Positions 33,898 to 42,926 of a DNA stretch of 55,434 nucleotides are shown piece by piece. The stretch lies in NCBI GenBank assembly GCA_037443705.1, contig JBBINV010000018.1:1-55434 (forward strand), given 5' to 3'. The notes under the pieces were generated by a model. The model did no database searches. It saw only the letters and a list, made by a program, of their open reading frames with translations, and was not told the origin of the DNA. This DNA is from 2-02-FULL-66-14 sp037443705. GTDB lineage: Bacteria > Pseudomonadota > Gammaproteobacteria > Burkholderiales > SG8-39. Position 1 is the stretch's first letter; the number at the start of each line of letters is the position of its first letter. The translations under genes and the position numbers were made by a program.

Positions 33898-35022
33898 TCA
33901 ATCCCAGCTCAACGCGCCGCCGGTCTGGTACTCGAGGACGCGCGTCTCGAAGAAGTTGCGCTCCTTCTTCAGGTCGATCATCTCGCTCATCCAGGGGAAG
34001 GGATTGCCGGCGCCCGCATAAAGGGGGTCCAGTCCGATCTGCTGGCAGCGCCGGTTGGCGATGAAGCGCAGGTATTCCTTGAACATCGGCGCATTCAGGC
34101 CCAGCACCCCGCGCGGCATCGTGTCCTCGGCGTAGCGGTACTCGAGCTCGACCGCGCGCGCAAAAAGCGCCTGCAGCTCCTCGCGAAAGCCCGCGGTCCA
34201 GAGGTGCGGATTTTCCAGCTTGATCTGGTTCACCAGGTCGATGCCGAAATTGCAGTGCATCGACTCGTCGCGCAGGATGTACATGTACTGCTCGGCCGCG
34301 CCGGTCATCTTGTTCTGCCGGCCGAGCGCCAGGATCTGCGCGAAGCCGACGTAGAAGAACAGCCCCTCCATCAGGCAGGAAAAGACGATGAGGCTCTTCA
34401 GAAGCCTCTGGTCGGCCTGGGGCGTGCCGGTCCGGAACGAGGGGTCGGTCAGGGTGTCGATGAACGGCACCAGGAACTCGTCCTTGTCGCGGATCGAGGC
34501 GATCTCGTGGTAGGCGTTGAACACCTCGCCCTCGTCGAGGTCCAGGCTCTCGACGATGTACTGGTAGGCGTGGGTGTGGATCGCCTCCTCGAAGGCCTGA
34601 CGCAGGAGGTACTGGCGGCACTCGGGCGCGGTGATGTGGCGGTACGTCCCGAGCACGATGTTGTTCGCCGCGAGCGAATCGGCGGTCACGAAGAAGCCGA
34701 GGTTTCGCAGCACGATGCGCCGCTCGTCCCCGGTAAGGCCGTTCGGATCCTTCCACAGCGCGATGTCGCGGCTCATGTTGATTTCCTGCGGCATCCAGTG
34801 GTTGGCGCAGGCCGCGAGGTACTTGTCCCAGGCCCAGCGGTATTTGAAAGGCACAAGCTGGTTCACGTCGGCGCGCGAGTTGATGACGCGCTTGTCCTCG
34901 ACCGTGATGCGGCGGAACGCGTTGCCCGCGGCGAAGCGTTCCGGAGCCGCTCCCGAGACGGGCACGAAGCTGCTCGTCGGCTCAAGCGCGATTCCGGCGA
35001 CCGGATTGAACTCTACTGGCAT
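33898..35022 (-). CDS. nrdB: Ribonucleoside-diphosphate reductase class Ia, beta subunit
   Basis: 374-residue R2 subunit carrying the di-iron/tyrosyl radical cofactor. Iron ligands and the radical site are in AFEEAIHTHAYQYIVES: Glu146, His149 and Tyr153, the same spacing as E. coli Glu115, His118 and Tyr122. So this is a tyrosyl-radical enzyme and not the Phe-substituted class Ic, although overall it resembles the R2c-like subgroup. A further ligand block is ILRDESMHCNFGIDLVN. The ATG 35022 lies 10 bases upstream of the nrdA stop, so the two genes overlap and are translationally coupled. Confidence 0.96.
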   Translation of the reverse strand: MPVEFNPVAGIALEPTSSFVPVSGAAPERFAAGNAFRRITVEDKRVINSRADVNQLVPFKYRWAWDKYLAACANHWMPQEINMSRDIALWKDPNGLTGDERRIVLRNLGFFVTADSLAANNIVLGTYRHITAPECRQYLLRQAFEEAIHTHAYQYIVESLDLDEGEVFNAYHEIASIRDKDEFLVPFIDTLTDPSFRTGTPQADQRLLKSLIVFSCLMEGLFFYVGFAQILALGRQNKMTGAAEQYMYILRDESMHCNFGIDLVNQIKLENPHLWTAGFREELQALFARAVELEYRYAEDTMPRGVLGLNAPMFKEYLRFIANRRCQQIGLDPLYAGAGNPFPWMSEMIDLKKERNFFETRVLEYQTGGALSWD

Positions 35023-37856
35023 GCCTCGCACTCGGGGTTGTCGATGGCGCAGAACCTGGCCTCGGTGGCACCGACCGGCTCCTTCGCCGGAACGGCGTTG
35101 AGCTGCCCGGTCTTGACGGTCGACTTCTCGGCGTGCGTGGCGCCAAGCGCCCGAAGGTAATAGGTCGTCTTCAGGCCCCGCAGCCACGCCAGCTTGTAGG
35201 TCTCGTCGAGGCGCTTGCCCGAGGCCCCCGCCATGTAGATGTTGAGCGACTGCGACTGGTCGATCCACTTCTGGCGCCGCGCTGCCGCCTCGACCAGCCA
35301 CTTGGGTTCGATCTCGAAGGCGGTCGCGTAGAGCCGGCGCAGCTCCGCCGGAGCGCGGTCGATGCGCGCGAGGTTGCCGTCGAAGTACTTCAGGTCCGCG
35401 ATCATCACCTCGTCCCACAGCCCGGCACGCTTCAGGTCCGCGACCAGGTGCTCGTTGACCACGGTGAACTCGCCCGAGAGATTCGACTTCACGTACAGGT
35501 TCTGATAGGTCGGCTCGATCGAAGCGGACACGCCGACGATGTTGGCGATGGTTGCCGTCGGCGCGATCGCGAGGCAATTGGAGTTCCTCATGCCGTGCCG
35601 CGCGATGCGCGCGCGCAACGCGTCCCAGTCGAGGCTCGAGCTCCGGTCGATCTCTACGTAGCCGCCGCGCTCGGCGGCGAGAAGGTCGAGCGTGTCCTGC
35701 GGCAGGATGCCACGGTCCCAGAGCGAGCCCGCAAAGGAGCCGTAGCGCCCGCGCTCCTCGGCAAGCTCGGTCGAGGCCCAGTACGCGCAGTACGCCACCA
35801 TCTCCATGGAGCGGTCGGCGAACTCGACCGCCTCGGGCGAGGCGTACGGCACGCGCATCCGGTGCAGGCAGTCCTGGAACCCCATGATCCCCAGTCCCAC
35901 CGGGCGGTGGCGCAGGTTCGAGTTGCGCGCCTTGTCGACCGCGTAGTAGTTGATGTCGATCACGTTGTCGAGCATCCGCATCGCGGTGCGAATCGTCACC
36001 TTGAGCTTGTCGAAGTCCAGGCCCCGCCCGGTCATGTGCGCCACGAGGTTCACCGACCCCAGGTTGCACACCGCGATCTCGTCGGCCGACGTGTTGAGCG
36101 TGATCTCGGTGCACAGGTTCGAGCTGTGCACAACGCCGACGTGCTGCTGCGGGCTCCTCAGATTGCAAGGGTCCTTGAACGTGATCCAGGGATGCCCGGT
36201 CTCGAACAGCATCGAGAGCATCTTGCGCCACAGTTGCACCGCTGGCAGCCGCTTGTAGAGCTTGAGCTCGCCGCGCGCGACCTTGTCCTCGTAACGGGCA
36301 TAGGCGGCCTCGAACTCCCTGCCGCAGCGCTCGTGCAGATCGGGAACGTCCGAAGGGCTGAACAGCGTCCAGTCGGCATTCTCCATCACGCGCTTCATGA
36401 ACAGGTCGGGGATCCAGCTGGCCGTGTTCATGTCGTGGGTTCGCCTGCGGTCGTCGCCCGTGTTCTTGCGCAGCTCCAGAAACTCCTCGATGTCCAGATG
36501 CCAGCACTCGAGGTACGAGCAGACCGCCCCCTTTCTCTTGCCGCCCTGGTTGACCGCCACCGCGGTGTCGCTGACGACCTTGAGGAACGGGACCACGCCC
36601 TGGCTCTTGCCGTTGGTGCCCTTGATGTGCGCGCCCAGCGCCCGCACCGGCGTCCAGTCGTTGCCGAGCCCCCCGGCGTACTTGGCGAGCAGCGCGTTCT
36701 CCTTGATCGCCTCGTAGATCCCTTCCAGGTCGTCCGAGACGGTGCTCAGGTAGCACGACGAGAGCTGCGAGCGCTGCGTGCCCGAGTTGAACAGCGTCGG
36801 GGTCGAGCTCATGAACTCGAAACTCGAGAGCACGTCGTAGAACTCGATCGCCCGGGCTTCGCGCTCCTTCTCGCGAAGCGCCAGGCCCATCGCTACGCGC
36901 ATGAAGAAGGCCTGCGGCAATTCGATCCGGTCTCCGCGCACGTGGAGGAAATACCGGTCGTAGAGGGTCTGCAGCCCCAGGTAGCCGAACTGGAGATCGC
37001 GCTGCGCCACCAGCGCCTTCCCCAGCCTCTGCAGATCGAACTCGGCGAGCGCCGGATCCAGCAGTTCGGCCTCGATGCCGCGCCGCACGAATTCGGGGAA
37101 ATACGCGGCGTAGCGCGCCTGCATCGCGTCCTGCGCCACCTCCTCGCCCAGCACCTCGATGCGCAGGCTATGCAGCAGCAGCCGCGCCGTGACATAGCTG
37201 TAGGCCGGGTCCTTCTCGATCAGCGCGCGCGCGGCGAGAACCGCGGACTTGCGCACCTCCTCGATCGGCACTCCGTCGTAGAGGTCGCGCAGCGTCGACT
37301 CGAGGATCGCCGCCGCGGAGGCATCGCGCTCGAGGCCCGCGCAGGCGGATTCGAGCAGCCGCCGCAGGGCCCCGGTATCGAGCGGCCGGCGTTCGCCGTT
37401 CGCCACCACGTGCAGGACGGGCGCGGCGGCCTGGCGCTCGCGCACGACCCGCTCCTGCGCGCGCACCCGCGCGCGCTCCTCGCGGTAGAGCACGTAGGCG
37501 CGCGCTACGTCGTGCTCGCCCGAGCGCATCAGCGCGAGCTCGACCTGGTCCTGGATGTCCTCGATGTGGAAGGTGCCGCCCTGCGGCTGGCGCCGCATCA
37601 GGGCGCCGACGACGCTCGCGGTGAGCGTCGCGACCGTCTCGCGGATGCGCACCGACGCCGCGCCCAGGCTGCCGTTCACCGCGAGGAACGCCTTGGTCAT
37701 CGCCACCGAGATCTTGCCCGGCTCGAAACCGACCACGGCGCCGTTGCGCCGGATCACCTTGTAGTCGGCGAACGGCACGCGCGCCGCCGGGATGGCACCG
37801 GGAACGGCCGCGCCCGCCGTCGTGCCCGTTGCTGCGCCGTCCTGCGCGATCTGCAT
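35013..37856 (-). CDS. nrdA: Ribonucleoside-diphosphate reductase class Ia, alpha subunit
   Basis: 947-residue catalytic R1 subunit converting NDPs to dNDPs. Two ATP-cone regions precede the barrel: a good one (residues about 30-120, VIRRNGAVVGFEPGKISVAM) and a weaker second (about 145-235), as in the Pseudomonas enzyme. Active-site residues are the Cys in SQLSSCYLSTVSDD, Asn-x-Cys-x-Glu in SSNLCTEITLN and the Cys in IAVCNLGSVNL. The C-terminal tail PECEACQ supplies the CxxC for thioredoxin. ATG 37856 is preferred to the TTG-type extension at 37907, with GGGAGA upstream. Two NrdR boxes lie in the promoter region. Confidence 0.96.
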   Translation of the reverse strand: MQIAQDGAATGTTAGAAVPGAIPAARVPFADYKVIRRNGAVVGFEPGKISVAMTKAFLAVNGSLGAASVRIRETVATLTASVVGALMRRQPQGGTFHIEDIQDQVELALMRSGEHDVARAYVLYREERARVRAQERVVRERQAAAPVLHVVANGERRPLDTGALRRLLESACAGLERDASAAAILESTLRDLYDGVPIEEVRKSAVLAARALIEKDPAYSYVTARLLLHSLRIEVLGEEVAQDAMQARYAAYFPEFVRRGIEAELLDPALAEFDLQRLGKALVAQRDLQFGYLGLQTLYDRYFLHVRGDRIELPQAFFMRVAMGLALREKEREARAIEFYDVLSSFEFMSSTPTLFNSGTQRSQLSSCYLSTVSDDLEGIYEAIKENALLAKYAGGLGNDWTPVRALGAHIKGTNGKSQGVVPFLKVVSDTAVAVNQGGKRKGAVCSYLECWHLDIEEFLELRKNTGDDRRRTHDMNTASWIPDLFMKRVMENADWTLFSPSDVPDLHERCGREFEAAYARYEDKVARGELKLYKRLPAVQLWRKMLSMLFETGHPWITFKDPCNLRSPQQHVGVVHSSNLCTEITLNTSADEIAVCNLGSVNLVAHMTGRGLDFDKLKVTIRTAMRMLDNVIDINYYAVDKARNSNLRHRPVGLGIMGFQDCLHRMRVPYASPEAVEFADRSMEMVAYCAYWASTELAEERGRYGSFAGSLWDRGILPQDTLDLLAAERGGYVEIDRSSSLDWDALRARIARHGMRNSNCLAIAPTATIANIVGVSASIEPTYQNLYVKSNLSGEFTVVNEHLVADLKRAGLWDEVMIADLKYFDGNLARIDRAPAELRRLYATAFEIEPKWLVEAAARRQKWIDQSQSLNIYMAGASGKRLDETYKLAWLRGLKTTYYLRALGATHAEKSTVKTGQLNAVPAKEPVGATEARFCAIDNPECEACQ

Positions 37857-37901
37857 TTTCCCGGTCTCCCGCCCCCGCCGCCCGGCTCTGGTCACGATGG
37901 A

Positions 37902-37948
37902 CCACAATATTTAGTGGCCAGGCCGCAAATCCTGACTACTTCTAGTGG
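37902..37948. promoter_or_regulatory. Pair of NrdR boxes upstream of nrdA
   Basis: Box 1 CCACAATATTTAGTGG (37902-37917) closely fits the NrdR consensus (acaCwATATwTwGtgt). Box 2 TGACTACTTCTAGTGG (37933-37948) shares the TAGTGG half and is weaker on the other side. The TAGTGG motifs are 31 bases apart, three helical turns, the standard spacing for NrdR pairs. NrdR represses nrd genes when dATP is high; the nrdR gene itself is not in the window. Confidence 0.8.
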
Positions 37949-37988
37949 ACGGACTGTACCACGCCGATTTTTTTTTGCAAGCGGCGCG

Positions 37989-38528
37989 TCACCCGCGCGC
38001 GAGCATCGAGAGCAATCGCGGCCAGTCGAAACGCGCGCCGGGATCGGTCTTTCGTTTCGGCGCGACGTCGCTGTGCGCCGCGATCTCGCGCACAGGGCAT
38101 GCCTTGCGAAGCGCGCTCAACAGCGACGCGAGCCGCTCGTACTGCGCGTCCTCGTACGCCTGCGCGTCGGTTCCCTCGAGCTCGATGCCGACGGAGAAGT
38201 CGTTGCAGCGATCGCGTCTGCGCCAGCGCGAGACTCCCGCATGCCAGGCACGCCGCGCGACGGGAACGAACTGTACGAGCGCGCCGTTGCGCCGCACAAG
38301 AAAATGCGCCGACACCCGCAATGCCGCGACTTCGCGGAACGATGGATGCGCGCTCGCGTCGAGGCGGTTGGTGAACAGGCGCTCGATCGCATCGCCGCCG
38401 AATTCGCCGGGCGGCAGGCTGATCGAGTGCAGCACGACGAGCGTCACGGCGGCGCCCGGCGGCCGGTCGTCGCAATTCGGCGACATCAGGCGACGCGCCC
38501 CGGCGAGCCAGCCGTCCGCGTAACGCAC
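37989..38528 (-). CDS. ampD: 1,6-anhydro-N-acetylmuramyl-L-alanine amidase AmpD
   Basis: 179-residue cytosolic zinc amidase that recycles anhydro-muropeptides and so keeps AmpR-type beta-lactamase inducers low. The fold start DGWLAGARRLMSPNCDDRPP fits family N-termini, supporting GTG 38528, which lies next to the pilR stop. Zinc ligands: His in VVLHSISLPPGEF, and His and Asp in IAAHSDVAPKRKTDPGARFD. CNDFSVGIELEG carries the conserved Glu. It follows pilR directly, an arrangement common in Betaproteobacteria but without clear functional link. Several lytic transglycosylase genes in this window make its substrates. Confidence 0.94.
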   Translation of the reverse strand: MRYADGWLAGARRLMSPNCDDRPPGAAVTLVVLHSISLPPGEFGGDAIERLFTNRLDASAHPSFREVAALRVSAHFLVRRNGALVQFVPVARRAWHAGVSRWRRRDRCNDFSVGIELEGTDAQAYEDAQYERLASLLSALRKACPVREIAAHSDVAPKRKTDPGARFDWPRLLSMLARG

Positions 38529-38530
38529 GC

Positions 38531-39922
38531 TCAGGCGCCGGGCTCGCGGATGCCGAGCCGCTGCATCCGGTAGCGCAGCGCCCGGAACGTGATGCCGAGG
38601 AGCTTCGCCGCGGCGGTGCGGTTGAAGCCGGTCTTTGCGAGCGCATCGAGGATCGCCTTGCGCTCGACCGCGTCGAGGTACGAGGGCAGGGGCGAATCGA
38701 GCACGGGGCCCGACGGGTGCGCGGCCGCCTCGGCCGCCATCTCGCCCTCCGGTCCGATCCGGTGCAGGCCCAGGTCCTCCGGGCCGAGCTCCCCGCCGCT
38801 CGAGAGCGCCATCGCGCGCTCGAGCACGTTCTCGAGTTCGCGCACGTTGCCCGGGAAATCGTAGTGCACGAGCTCGGCGAGCGCCGCCTCCGACATTCGC
38901 GGCTCCTCGACCCCGTTCTGCACGGCGAGCCGTTGCAGGATACTGCGTGCGATGAGCGGAATGTCCTCCCGGCACTCGCGCAGCGGCGGCATTTTCAGCT
39001 CGATCACGTTGACGCGGTAATACAGGTCGCGGCGGAACCGGCCCGACTCGACGAGCGCGGCGAGATTCTGGTGCGTCGCACAAATGATCCGAATGTCGGC
39101 CGGTTCTTCTTGCGTGGAGCCGACCTTGCGGACGCGCTTTTCCTGTATCGCCCGAAGCAGCAGCACCTGAGTGTAGAGCGGGAGCTCGGCGACCTCGTCC
39201 AGGAAAAGAGTCCCGCCGTGCGCGGCCTGGAAGAAGCCGTCGCGATCCGCAGTCGCGCCGGTGAACGCGCCCCTGCGGTACCCGAAGAGCTCGCTCTCCA
39301 TCAGCGACTCGGGGATCGCGCCGCAGTTCACCGGGACGAAGGCACGCTCGCGTCGCGCGCCGTGCGCGTGGATCAGGCGCGCGGCGAGCTCCTTGCCGCT
39401 GCCCGACTCCCCCGATATGTAGACCGGAGCCTGGGTGCGCGCGAGCTTCGCGATGGTGTCGCGCACCGCGACCAGCGGCGCGCTCTCCCCGAGCAGCGGC
39501 TGCGCGTCCGATCCCGCCTCCCCGTGTCCGGGAAGCGAAAGCGCGGACTTCACGAGCGCTCTCACCTGCTCGAGCCCCACGGGCTTGGAGACGTAGTCGA
39601 AGGCGCCCGCCTTGAGCGCCGCGACTGCGTTCTCCGTGCTGCCGTAAGCCGTGATCACCGCGACCGGGAGGTCGCCCGCCACCGAGGCGATGTGCCGCAC
39701 CAGCTCCAGGCCCTCGCCGTCGGGCAGCCGCATGTCGGTAAGGCAAAGGTCGAAGCGCGCGCCCTTCAGCCGCTCGCGCGCCTCGGCGATCGAGCCGACC
39801 GCGTCCACCGCGAGCCCCATCTTGGCGAGCGTCAGCTCGAGAAGTTCCCGGATGTCGGGCTCGTCGTCGACCACCAGCACGCGGCCGAGCCGGCTGCCGG
39901 CACGGCGCTCGCCGCGCTTCAT
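38531..39922 (-). CDS. pilR: Sigma54-dependent response regulator PilR
   Basis: 463-residue NtrC-family activator. The receiver domain (residues about 14-125) has VLVVDDEPDIREL and the phospho-acceptor Asp in DLCLTDMRLPDG. The AAA+ domain has ISGESGSGKELAARLIH (Walker A), the sigma54-contacting GAFTGA in RRGAFTGATAD and LFLDEVAELP (Walker B). The Fis-type HTH is NRTAAAKLLGITFRALRYRM. With the adjacent PilS kinase, it is expected to drive pilin (pilA) transcription; no pilin gene is in the window. Its ATG (39922) overlaps the pilS stop by 4 bases. Confidence 0.93.
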   Translation of the reverse strand: MKRGERRAGSRLGRVLVVDDEPDIRELLELTLAKMGLAVDAVGSIAEARERLKGARFDLCLTDMRLPDGEGLELVRHIASVAGDLPVAVITAYGSTENAVAALKAGAFDYVSKPVGLEQVRALVKSALSLPGHGEAGSDAQPLLGESAPLVAVRDTIAKLARTQAPVYISGESGSGKELAARLIHAHGARRERAFVPVNCGAIPESLMESELFGYRRGAFTGATADRDGFFQAAHGGTLFLDEVAELPLYTQVLLLRAIQEKRVRKVGSTQEEPADIRIICATHQNLAALVESGRFRRDLYYRVNVIELKMPPLRECREDIPLIARSILQRLAVQNGVEEPRMSEAALAELVHYDFPGNVRELENVLERAMALSSGGELGPEDLGLHRIGPEGEMAAEAAAHPSGPVLDSPLPSYLDAVERKAILDALAKTGFNRTAAAKLLGITFRALRYRMQRLGIREPGA

Positions 39923-41511
39923 GCGCGCGCCTCGCGGCAGAGGATGCGGAAATGCGCCCCGCGCATGTCGTCGACGTACTCGAGGCGGGCCTGGTTGGCC
40001 GCGCACAGCTCGCGGGCAAGATACAGGCCGAGTCCCGTTCCCGTGCTGTCGGTGGTGAAGAACGGCTCGAAAAGCTGCCCCTGCTCCGCGGCCGCGACCC
40101 CGGGGCCGTTGTCCATTACGCTCAATTCCACCTGGCGCCCGAGCACCAGCGTCTCGATCCGCACGCAGCGCGGCTCGGGCCTGGCGAAGCGAACCGCGTT
40201 GCGCAGCAGGTTCCACAGCACCTGGCGCAGGTGCTCGCGGTCGAAGGCGATCACGGCCTCGCGCGGCGCGTCGAGCGCGATCCGCTCCGCCGGAACCGAC
40301 TCGTTCGCGACGAACTCGTCCAGGAACGCGGGCAGCCAGGCGTCCAGCCGGACCCGGTCCGCCGCGACGCGGTCGCGCCGGTTCAGCTGCAGCACGTCGG
40401 ACACGAGACGGTCGAGCCGGCGCGTGTTGTCGCGGATGATGCGGGTCAGGCGCGCGCGCTCGCGGCCGCGCGACTCCTCTTCGAGCAGCTCCGCGGCATG
40501 GCCGATGGCCGACAGGGGATTGCGGATCTCGTGTGCGATGTTCGCGGTCAGGCGCCCGAGCGCCGCGAGCTTGAGCTGCTGCGCCTGCTCGCGCGAGCGC
40601 GTGATGTCCTCGACGAAGAGCACCGCGAAATCCTCGCCTGCTCCGGCCTCGGCGAGGCGCACGCGAAGCCCGCGGCCCCGCACGTCCAGGTCGGCGACGG
40701 GGCTCGCGCCCGATCCGTCGCGCCACGCGTTCCAGACCGCGCCGAAGCCGGGCAGAAGCCGCGCGAGCTCCGCGCCCACCAGAGCCTCGGCACCGATCAG
40801 GCGCTGCGCCTGCGGGTTGTGCTGGGTCACGCGCCCCGCGCGGTCGGCGACCAGCACGCCGTCCTGCATGTCCGCGATCACGAGCTGGTTGACCCGCATC
40901 TGCATCTCGAGCGCGCGGCCCCGCTGGCGTGCGAGACTTTCGCTCGCCGCGACGCGCTGCGCGAGCCACCCCGTCACGCCCGCGCCGGCAAAGCAGCCGA
41001 TCGCGAGTAGCCCCGGTTGCAGGAAATTCGCCTCCGGCGCGTCGAACACGAGCACCCAGTAGCTCTGCTCCAGCAGCAGCGCGATCGCCGCGATCGCCGC
41101 ATAGAGCAGCGAAAGGCGCCGCGGCGCCACGAGGGCGGCGGCGATCAGGGCGATCAGGAGCATCACGCCGAGGCCGCTCCGGATCCCGCCGCTCGCGTAC
41201 ATCAGGACCGAGATCGCGGCAATGTCGAGGAACACGTGGAGCGAAAGCTGCAGGTTGAACTGGTCGCGCCAGCCGCGCAGCAGCAGGTACAGCGCCACCC
41301 CGAAGACGAAGTACGCGGCCGCCACGCCGCGGAACAGGTCCATGCGGTGCGAGCCGAGCGCGATCGTGTCGCCGTAGACGAGCGTGATGCCGAGCAGGAC
41401 GAGCGCGAGCGTCACGCGATAGGCGCTGAAATAGCGCAGCGAGATCCAGAACGACTGCGGCTTTCCCGCGTCGCGCGCGAACAGCGCCGAGTAGCGCGCC
41501 GGCGCGTTCAT
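39919..41511 (-). CDS. pilS: Membrane sensor histidine kinase PilS
   Basis: 530-residue kinase. Six or so hydrophobic segments fill residues 25-190 (for example YRVTLALVLLGITLVYG and GVMLLIALIAAALVAP), followed by a PAS-like domain (ADMQDGVLVADRAGRVTQHN). The H-box is TANIAHEIRNPLSAIGHAAE with the phospho-acceptor His, the N-box is NLLRNAVRFA, and the G-boxes are DNGPGV and GTGLGLYLAREL. In Pseudomonas, PilS senses pilin in the membrane. ATG 41511 overlaps the stop of the small PP0621-like gene by 4 bases. Confidence 0.93.
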   Translation of the reverse strand: MNAPARYSALFARDAGKPQSFWISLRYFSAYRVTLALVLLGITLVYGDTIALGSHRMDLFRGVAAAYFVFGVALYLLLRGWRDQFNLQLSLHVFLDIAAISVLMYASGGIRSGLGVMLLIALIAAALVAPRRLSLLYAAIAAIALLLEQSYWVLVFDAPEANFLQPGLLAIGCFAGAGVTGWLAQRVAASESLARQRGRALEMQMRVNQLVIADMQDGVLVADRAGRVTQHNPQAQRLIGAEALVGAELARLLPGFGAVWNAWRDGSGASPVADLDVRGRGLRVRLAEAGAGEDFAVLFVEDITRSREQAQQLKLAALGRLTANIAHEIRNPLSAIGHAAELLEEESRGRERARLTRIIRDNTRRLDRLVSDVLQLNRRDRVAADRVRLDAWLPAFLDEFVANESVPAERIALDAPREAVIAFDREHLRQVLWNLLRNAVRFARPEPRCVRIETLVLGRQVELSVMDNGPGVAAAEQGQLFEPFFTTDSTGTGLGLYLARELCAANQARLEYVDDMRGAHFRILCREARA

Positions 41512-41738
41512 CCGCTCGCGCGCGGCCCGAGCCGCCCGTGCTCCTCGCTGCAGTAAAGCCGCCCTTCGCGGCTCCGTGCCTCGGCGCGCGGAAGATGCAC
41601 GCCGCAGTGCGCGCATTCGACGAGCTCGCCCGGGCCGGGGAACGGCGCGGCGTCCCGCCGTCTGCGGCCCGCGAGCGCGCCACGGATCAGCCACACGAGA
41701 ACGAGGAGCGCGATGACGAGGAGGATGAAGCGGCCCAT
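41508..41738 (-). CDS. Small PP0621-like membrane protein with zinc ribbon
   Basis: 76 residues: one N-terminal membrane helix (FILLVIALLVLVWLIRGAL), a basic stretch, then a treble-clef-like zinc site with CAHCGVHLPRAEA and YCSEEH (Cys-x2-Cys, then His, Cys and His). This resembles the small PP0621 family that usually precedes pilS. Function unknown; linkage and the ATGA overlap with pilS suggest a part in pilus sensing or membrane quality control, but this is inference. The ATG at 41738 is the only start in frame. Confidence 0.8.
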   Translation of the reverse strand: MGRFILLVIALLVLVWLIRGALAGRRRRDAAPFPGPGELVECAHCGVHLPRAEARSREGRLYCSEEHGRLGPRASG

Positions 41739-41780
41739 GCGCCGCCTATTATGAGGCGCGCGCCGGAATCATGGGGAAGA

Positions 41781-41857
41781 TGGTCGGGGTGAGAGGATTT
41801 GAACCTCCGACACCTGCGTCCCGAACGCAGTACTCTACCAGGCTGAGCTACACCCCG
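41781..41857 (-). tRNA. tRNA-Pro (anticodon CGG)
   Basis: 77-base gene on the minus strand from 41857 to 41781. It starts CGGGGTGTAGCTCAG, with anticodon stem CTGCG/CGCAG around loop TTCGGGA (anticodon CGG), T-arm CGGAGGTTCAAATCCTC and encoded 3' CCA. The acceptor stem CGGGGTG/CACCCCG pairs fully. It lies 2 bases after the ispB stop, so it may be processed from a common transcript. Confidence 0.95.
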
Positions 41858-41859
41858 AA

Positions 41860-42828
41860 CTAGGAACGGCGCGTCACCGAGAAGGTCGCCAATTCTAGCA
41901 AAGAATCCTTGTGTTCCGAGGGCGGGAGCGCCGCGATCGCGCGGCGCGCGGCCTCCGCCTCGCGCGCCGCGACGCCGCGCGCGTACTCGAGCGCGCGCGT
42001 GGCCGCGATCGCGGCGAGCACCGCGGGAAAATCGGCGCGGCCGCCCTCGACGATCGCGCGGCGCACGAGCGCGCCTTCGGCCGGGCTGCCGGCGCTCATC
42101 GCGCGGATGAGCGGCAGTGTCGGCTTGCCTTCGGCGAGGTCGTCGCCCAGGCTCTTGCCGATCTCGGCGGCATCGCCCGAGTAGTCGAGTACGTCGTCGA
42201 TCAACTGGAACGCGGTTCCGAGGTGCGCACCGTAATCGGCGAGCGAAGCCTCGAGCGCCTCGCCCGCGCCCCCGAGAACCGCGCCGAGGCGCGCCGCCGC
42301 CTCGAACAGCTTCGCGGTCTTGCGCCGGATCACCTCGAGGTAGCGCGTCTCGTCGACCTCGGGATCGTGGCAGTTCATGAGCTGCAGCACCTCGCCTTCG
42401 GCGATCACGTTGGTCGCGTCGGCGAGCACCTGCATCACGCGCATGCTGCGCACGCCCACCATCATCTGGAACGCGCGCGAGTACAGGAAGTCGCCCACCA
42501 GCACCGAGGCGGCGTTGCCGAAGGCGGCGTTGGCGGTCGCCCGCCCGCGCCGCAGGCTGGATTCGTCGACCACATCGTCGTGCAGCAGCGTGGCGGTGTG
42601 GATGAATTCGATCACGGCGGCGAGCTCGAACCGCTCCTCGCCCCGGACGCCCAGCGCGCCCGAGGCGAGCAGCAGCAGTGCCGGCCGCAGGCGCTTGCCG
42701 CCGCCGCCCACGATGTACTCGGCGACTTTGCGCACGAGAACGACGTCGGTCGCAAGCCGCGCCCGGATCACCCCGTCGAGGCGGCGCATGTCGTCGGCGA
42801 CGGGGGCGAGAAAGGCCGGGATGTCCAT
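41860..42828 (-). CDS. ispB: All-trans polyprenyl diphosphate synthase (octaprenyl type)
   Basis: 322-residue prenyltransferase making the side chain of ubiquinone. The two Asp-rich motifs are present: TATLLHDDVVDESSLRRGRA (first DDxxD) and FQLIDDVLDYSGDAAEIGKS (second). GGGGKRLRPALLLL binds isopentenyl diphosphate. Chain length (octaprenyl as in Betaproteobacteria) is inferred from context beside rplU, not read from residues. ATG 42828 is used; the extension to 42906 would overlap the rplU promoter at 42863-42891. Confidence 0.93.
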   Translation of the reverse strand: MDIPAFLAPVADDMRRLDGVIRARLATDVVLVRKVAEYIVGGGGKRLRPALLLLASGALGVRGEERFELAAVIEFIHTATLLHDDVVDESSLRRGRATANAAFGNAASVLVGDFLYSRAFQMMVGVRSMRVMQVLADATNVIAEGEVLQLMNCHDPEVDETRYLEVIRRKTAKLFEAAARLGAVLGGAGEALEASLADYGAHLGTAFQLIDDVLDYSGDAAEIGKSLGDDLAEGKPTLPLIRAMSAGSPAEGALVRRAIVEGGRADFPAVLAAIAATRALEYARGVAAREAEAARRAIAALPPSEHKDSLLELATFSVTRRS

Positions 42829-42862
42829 GCGGGCGGGGGCGCGAAGCTTAGCACAGGAGGCT

Positions 42863-42891
42863 TTGCGCACGAAGCCGAATTCCCTTATAAT
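42863..42891 (+). promoter_or_regulatory. Sigma70 promoter of rplU-rpmA
   Basis: TTGCGC (42863-42868), a 17-base spacer and a perfect TATAAT (42886-42891) lie 35 bases before the rplU ATG, in the gap to divergent ispB. Confidence 0.7.
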
Positions 42892-42926
42892 TCCGTGCCT
42901 TTGCAAGTCAAGCGCGGGAAACTTCC

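Noticed and set aside
35133..38573. 1146-codon open frame on the plus strand
   Set aside because: It is the exact antisense of nrdA, the nrd promoter and ampD. Its sequence is Arg/His/Val-rich without domains; long antisense frames are expected in DNA this GC-rich.
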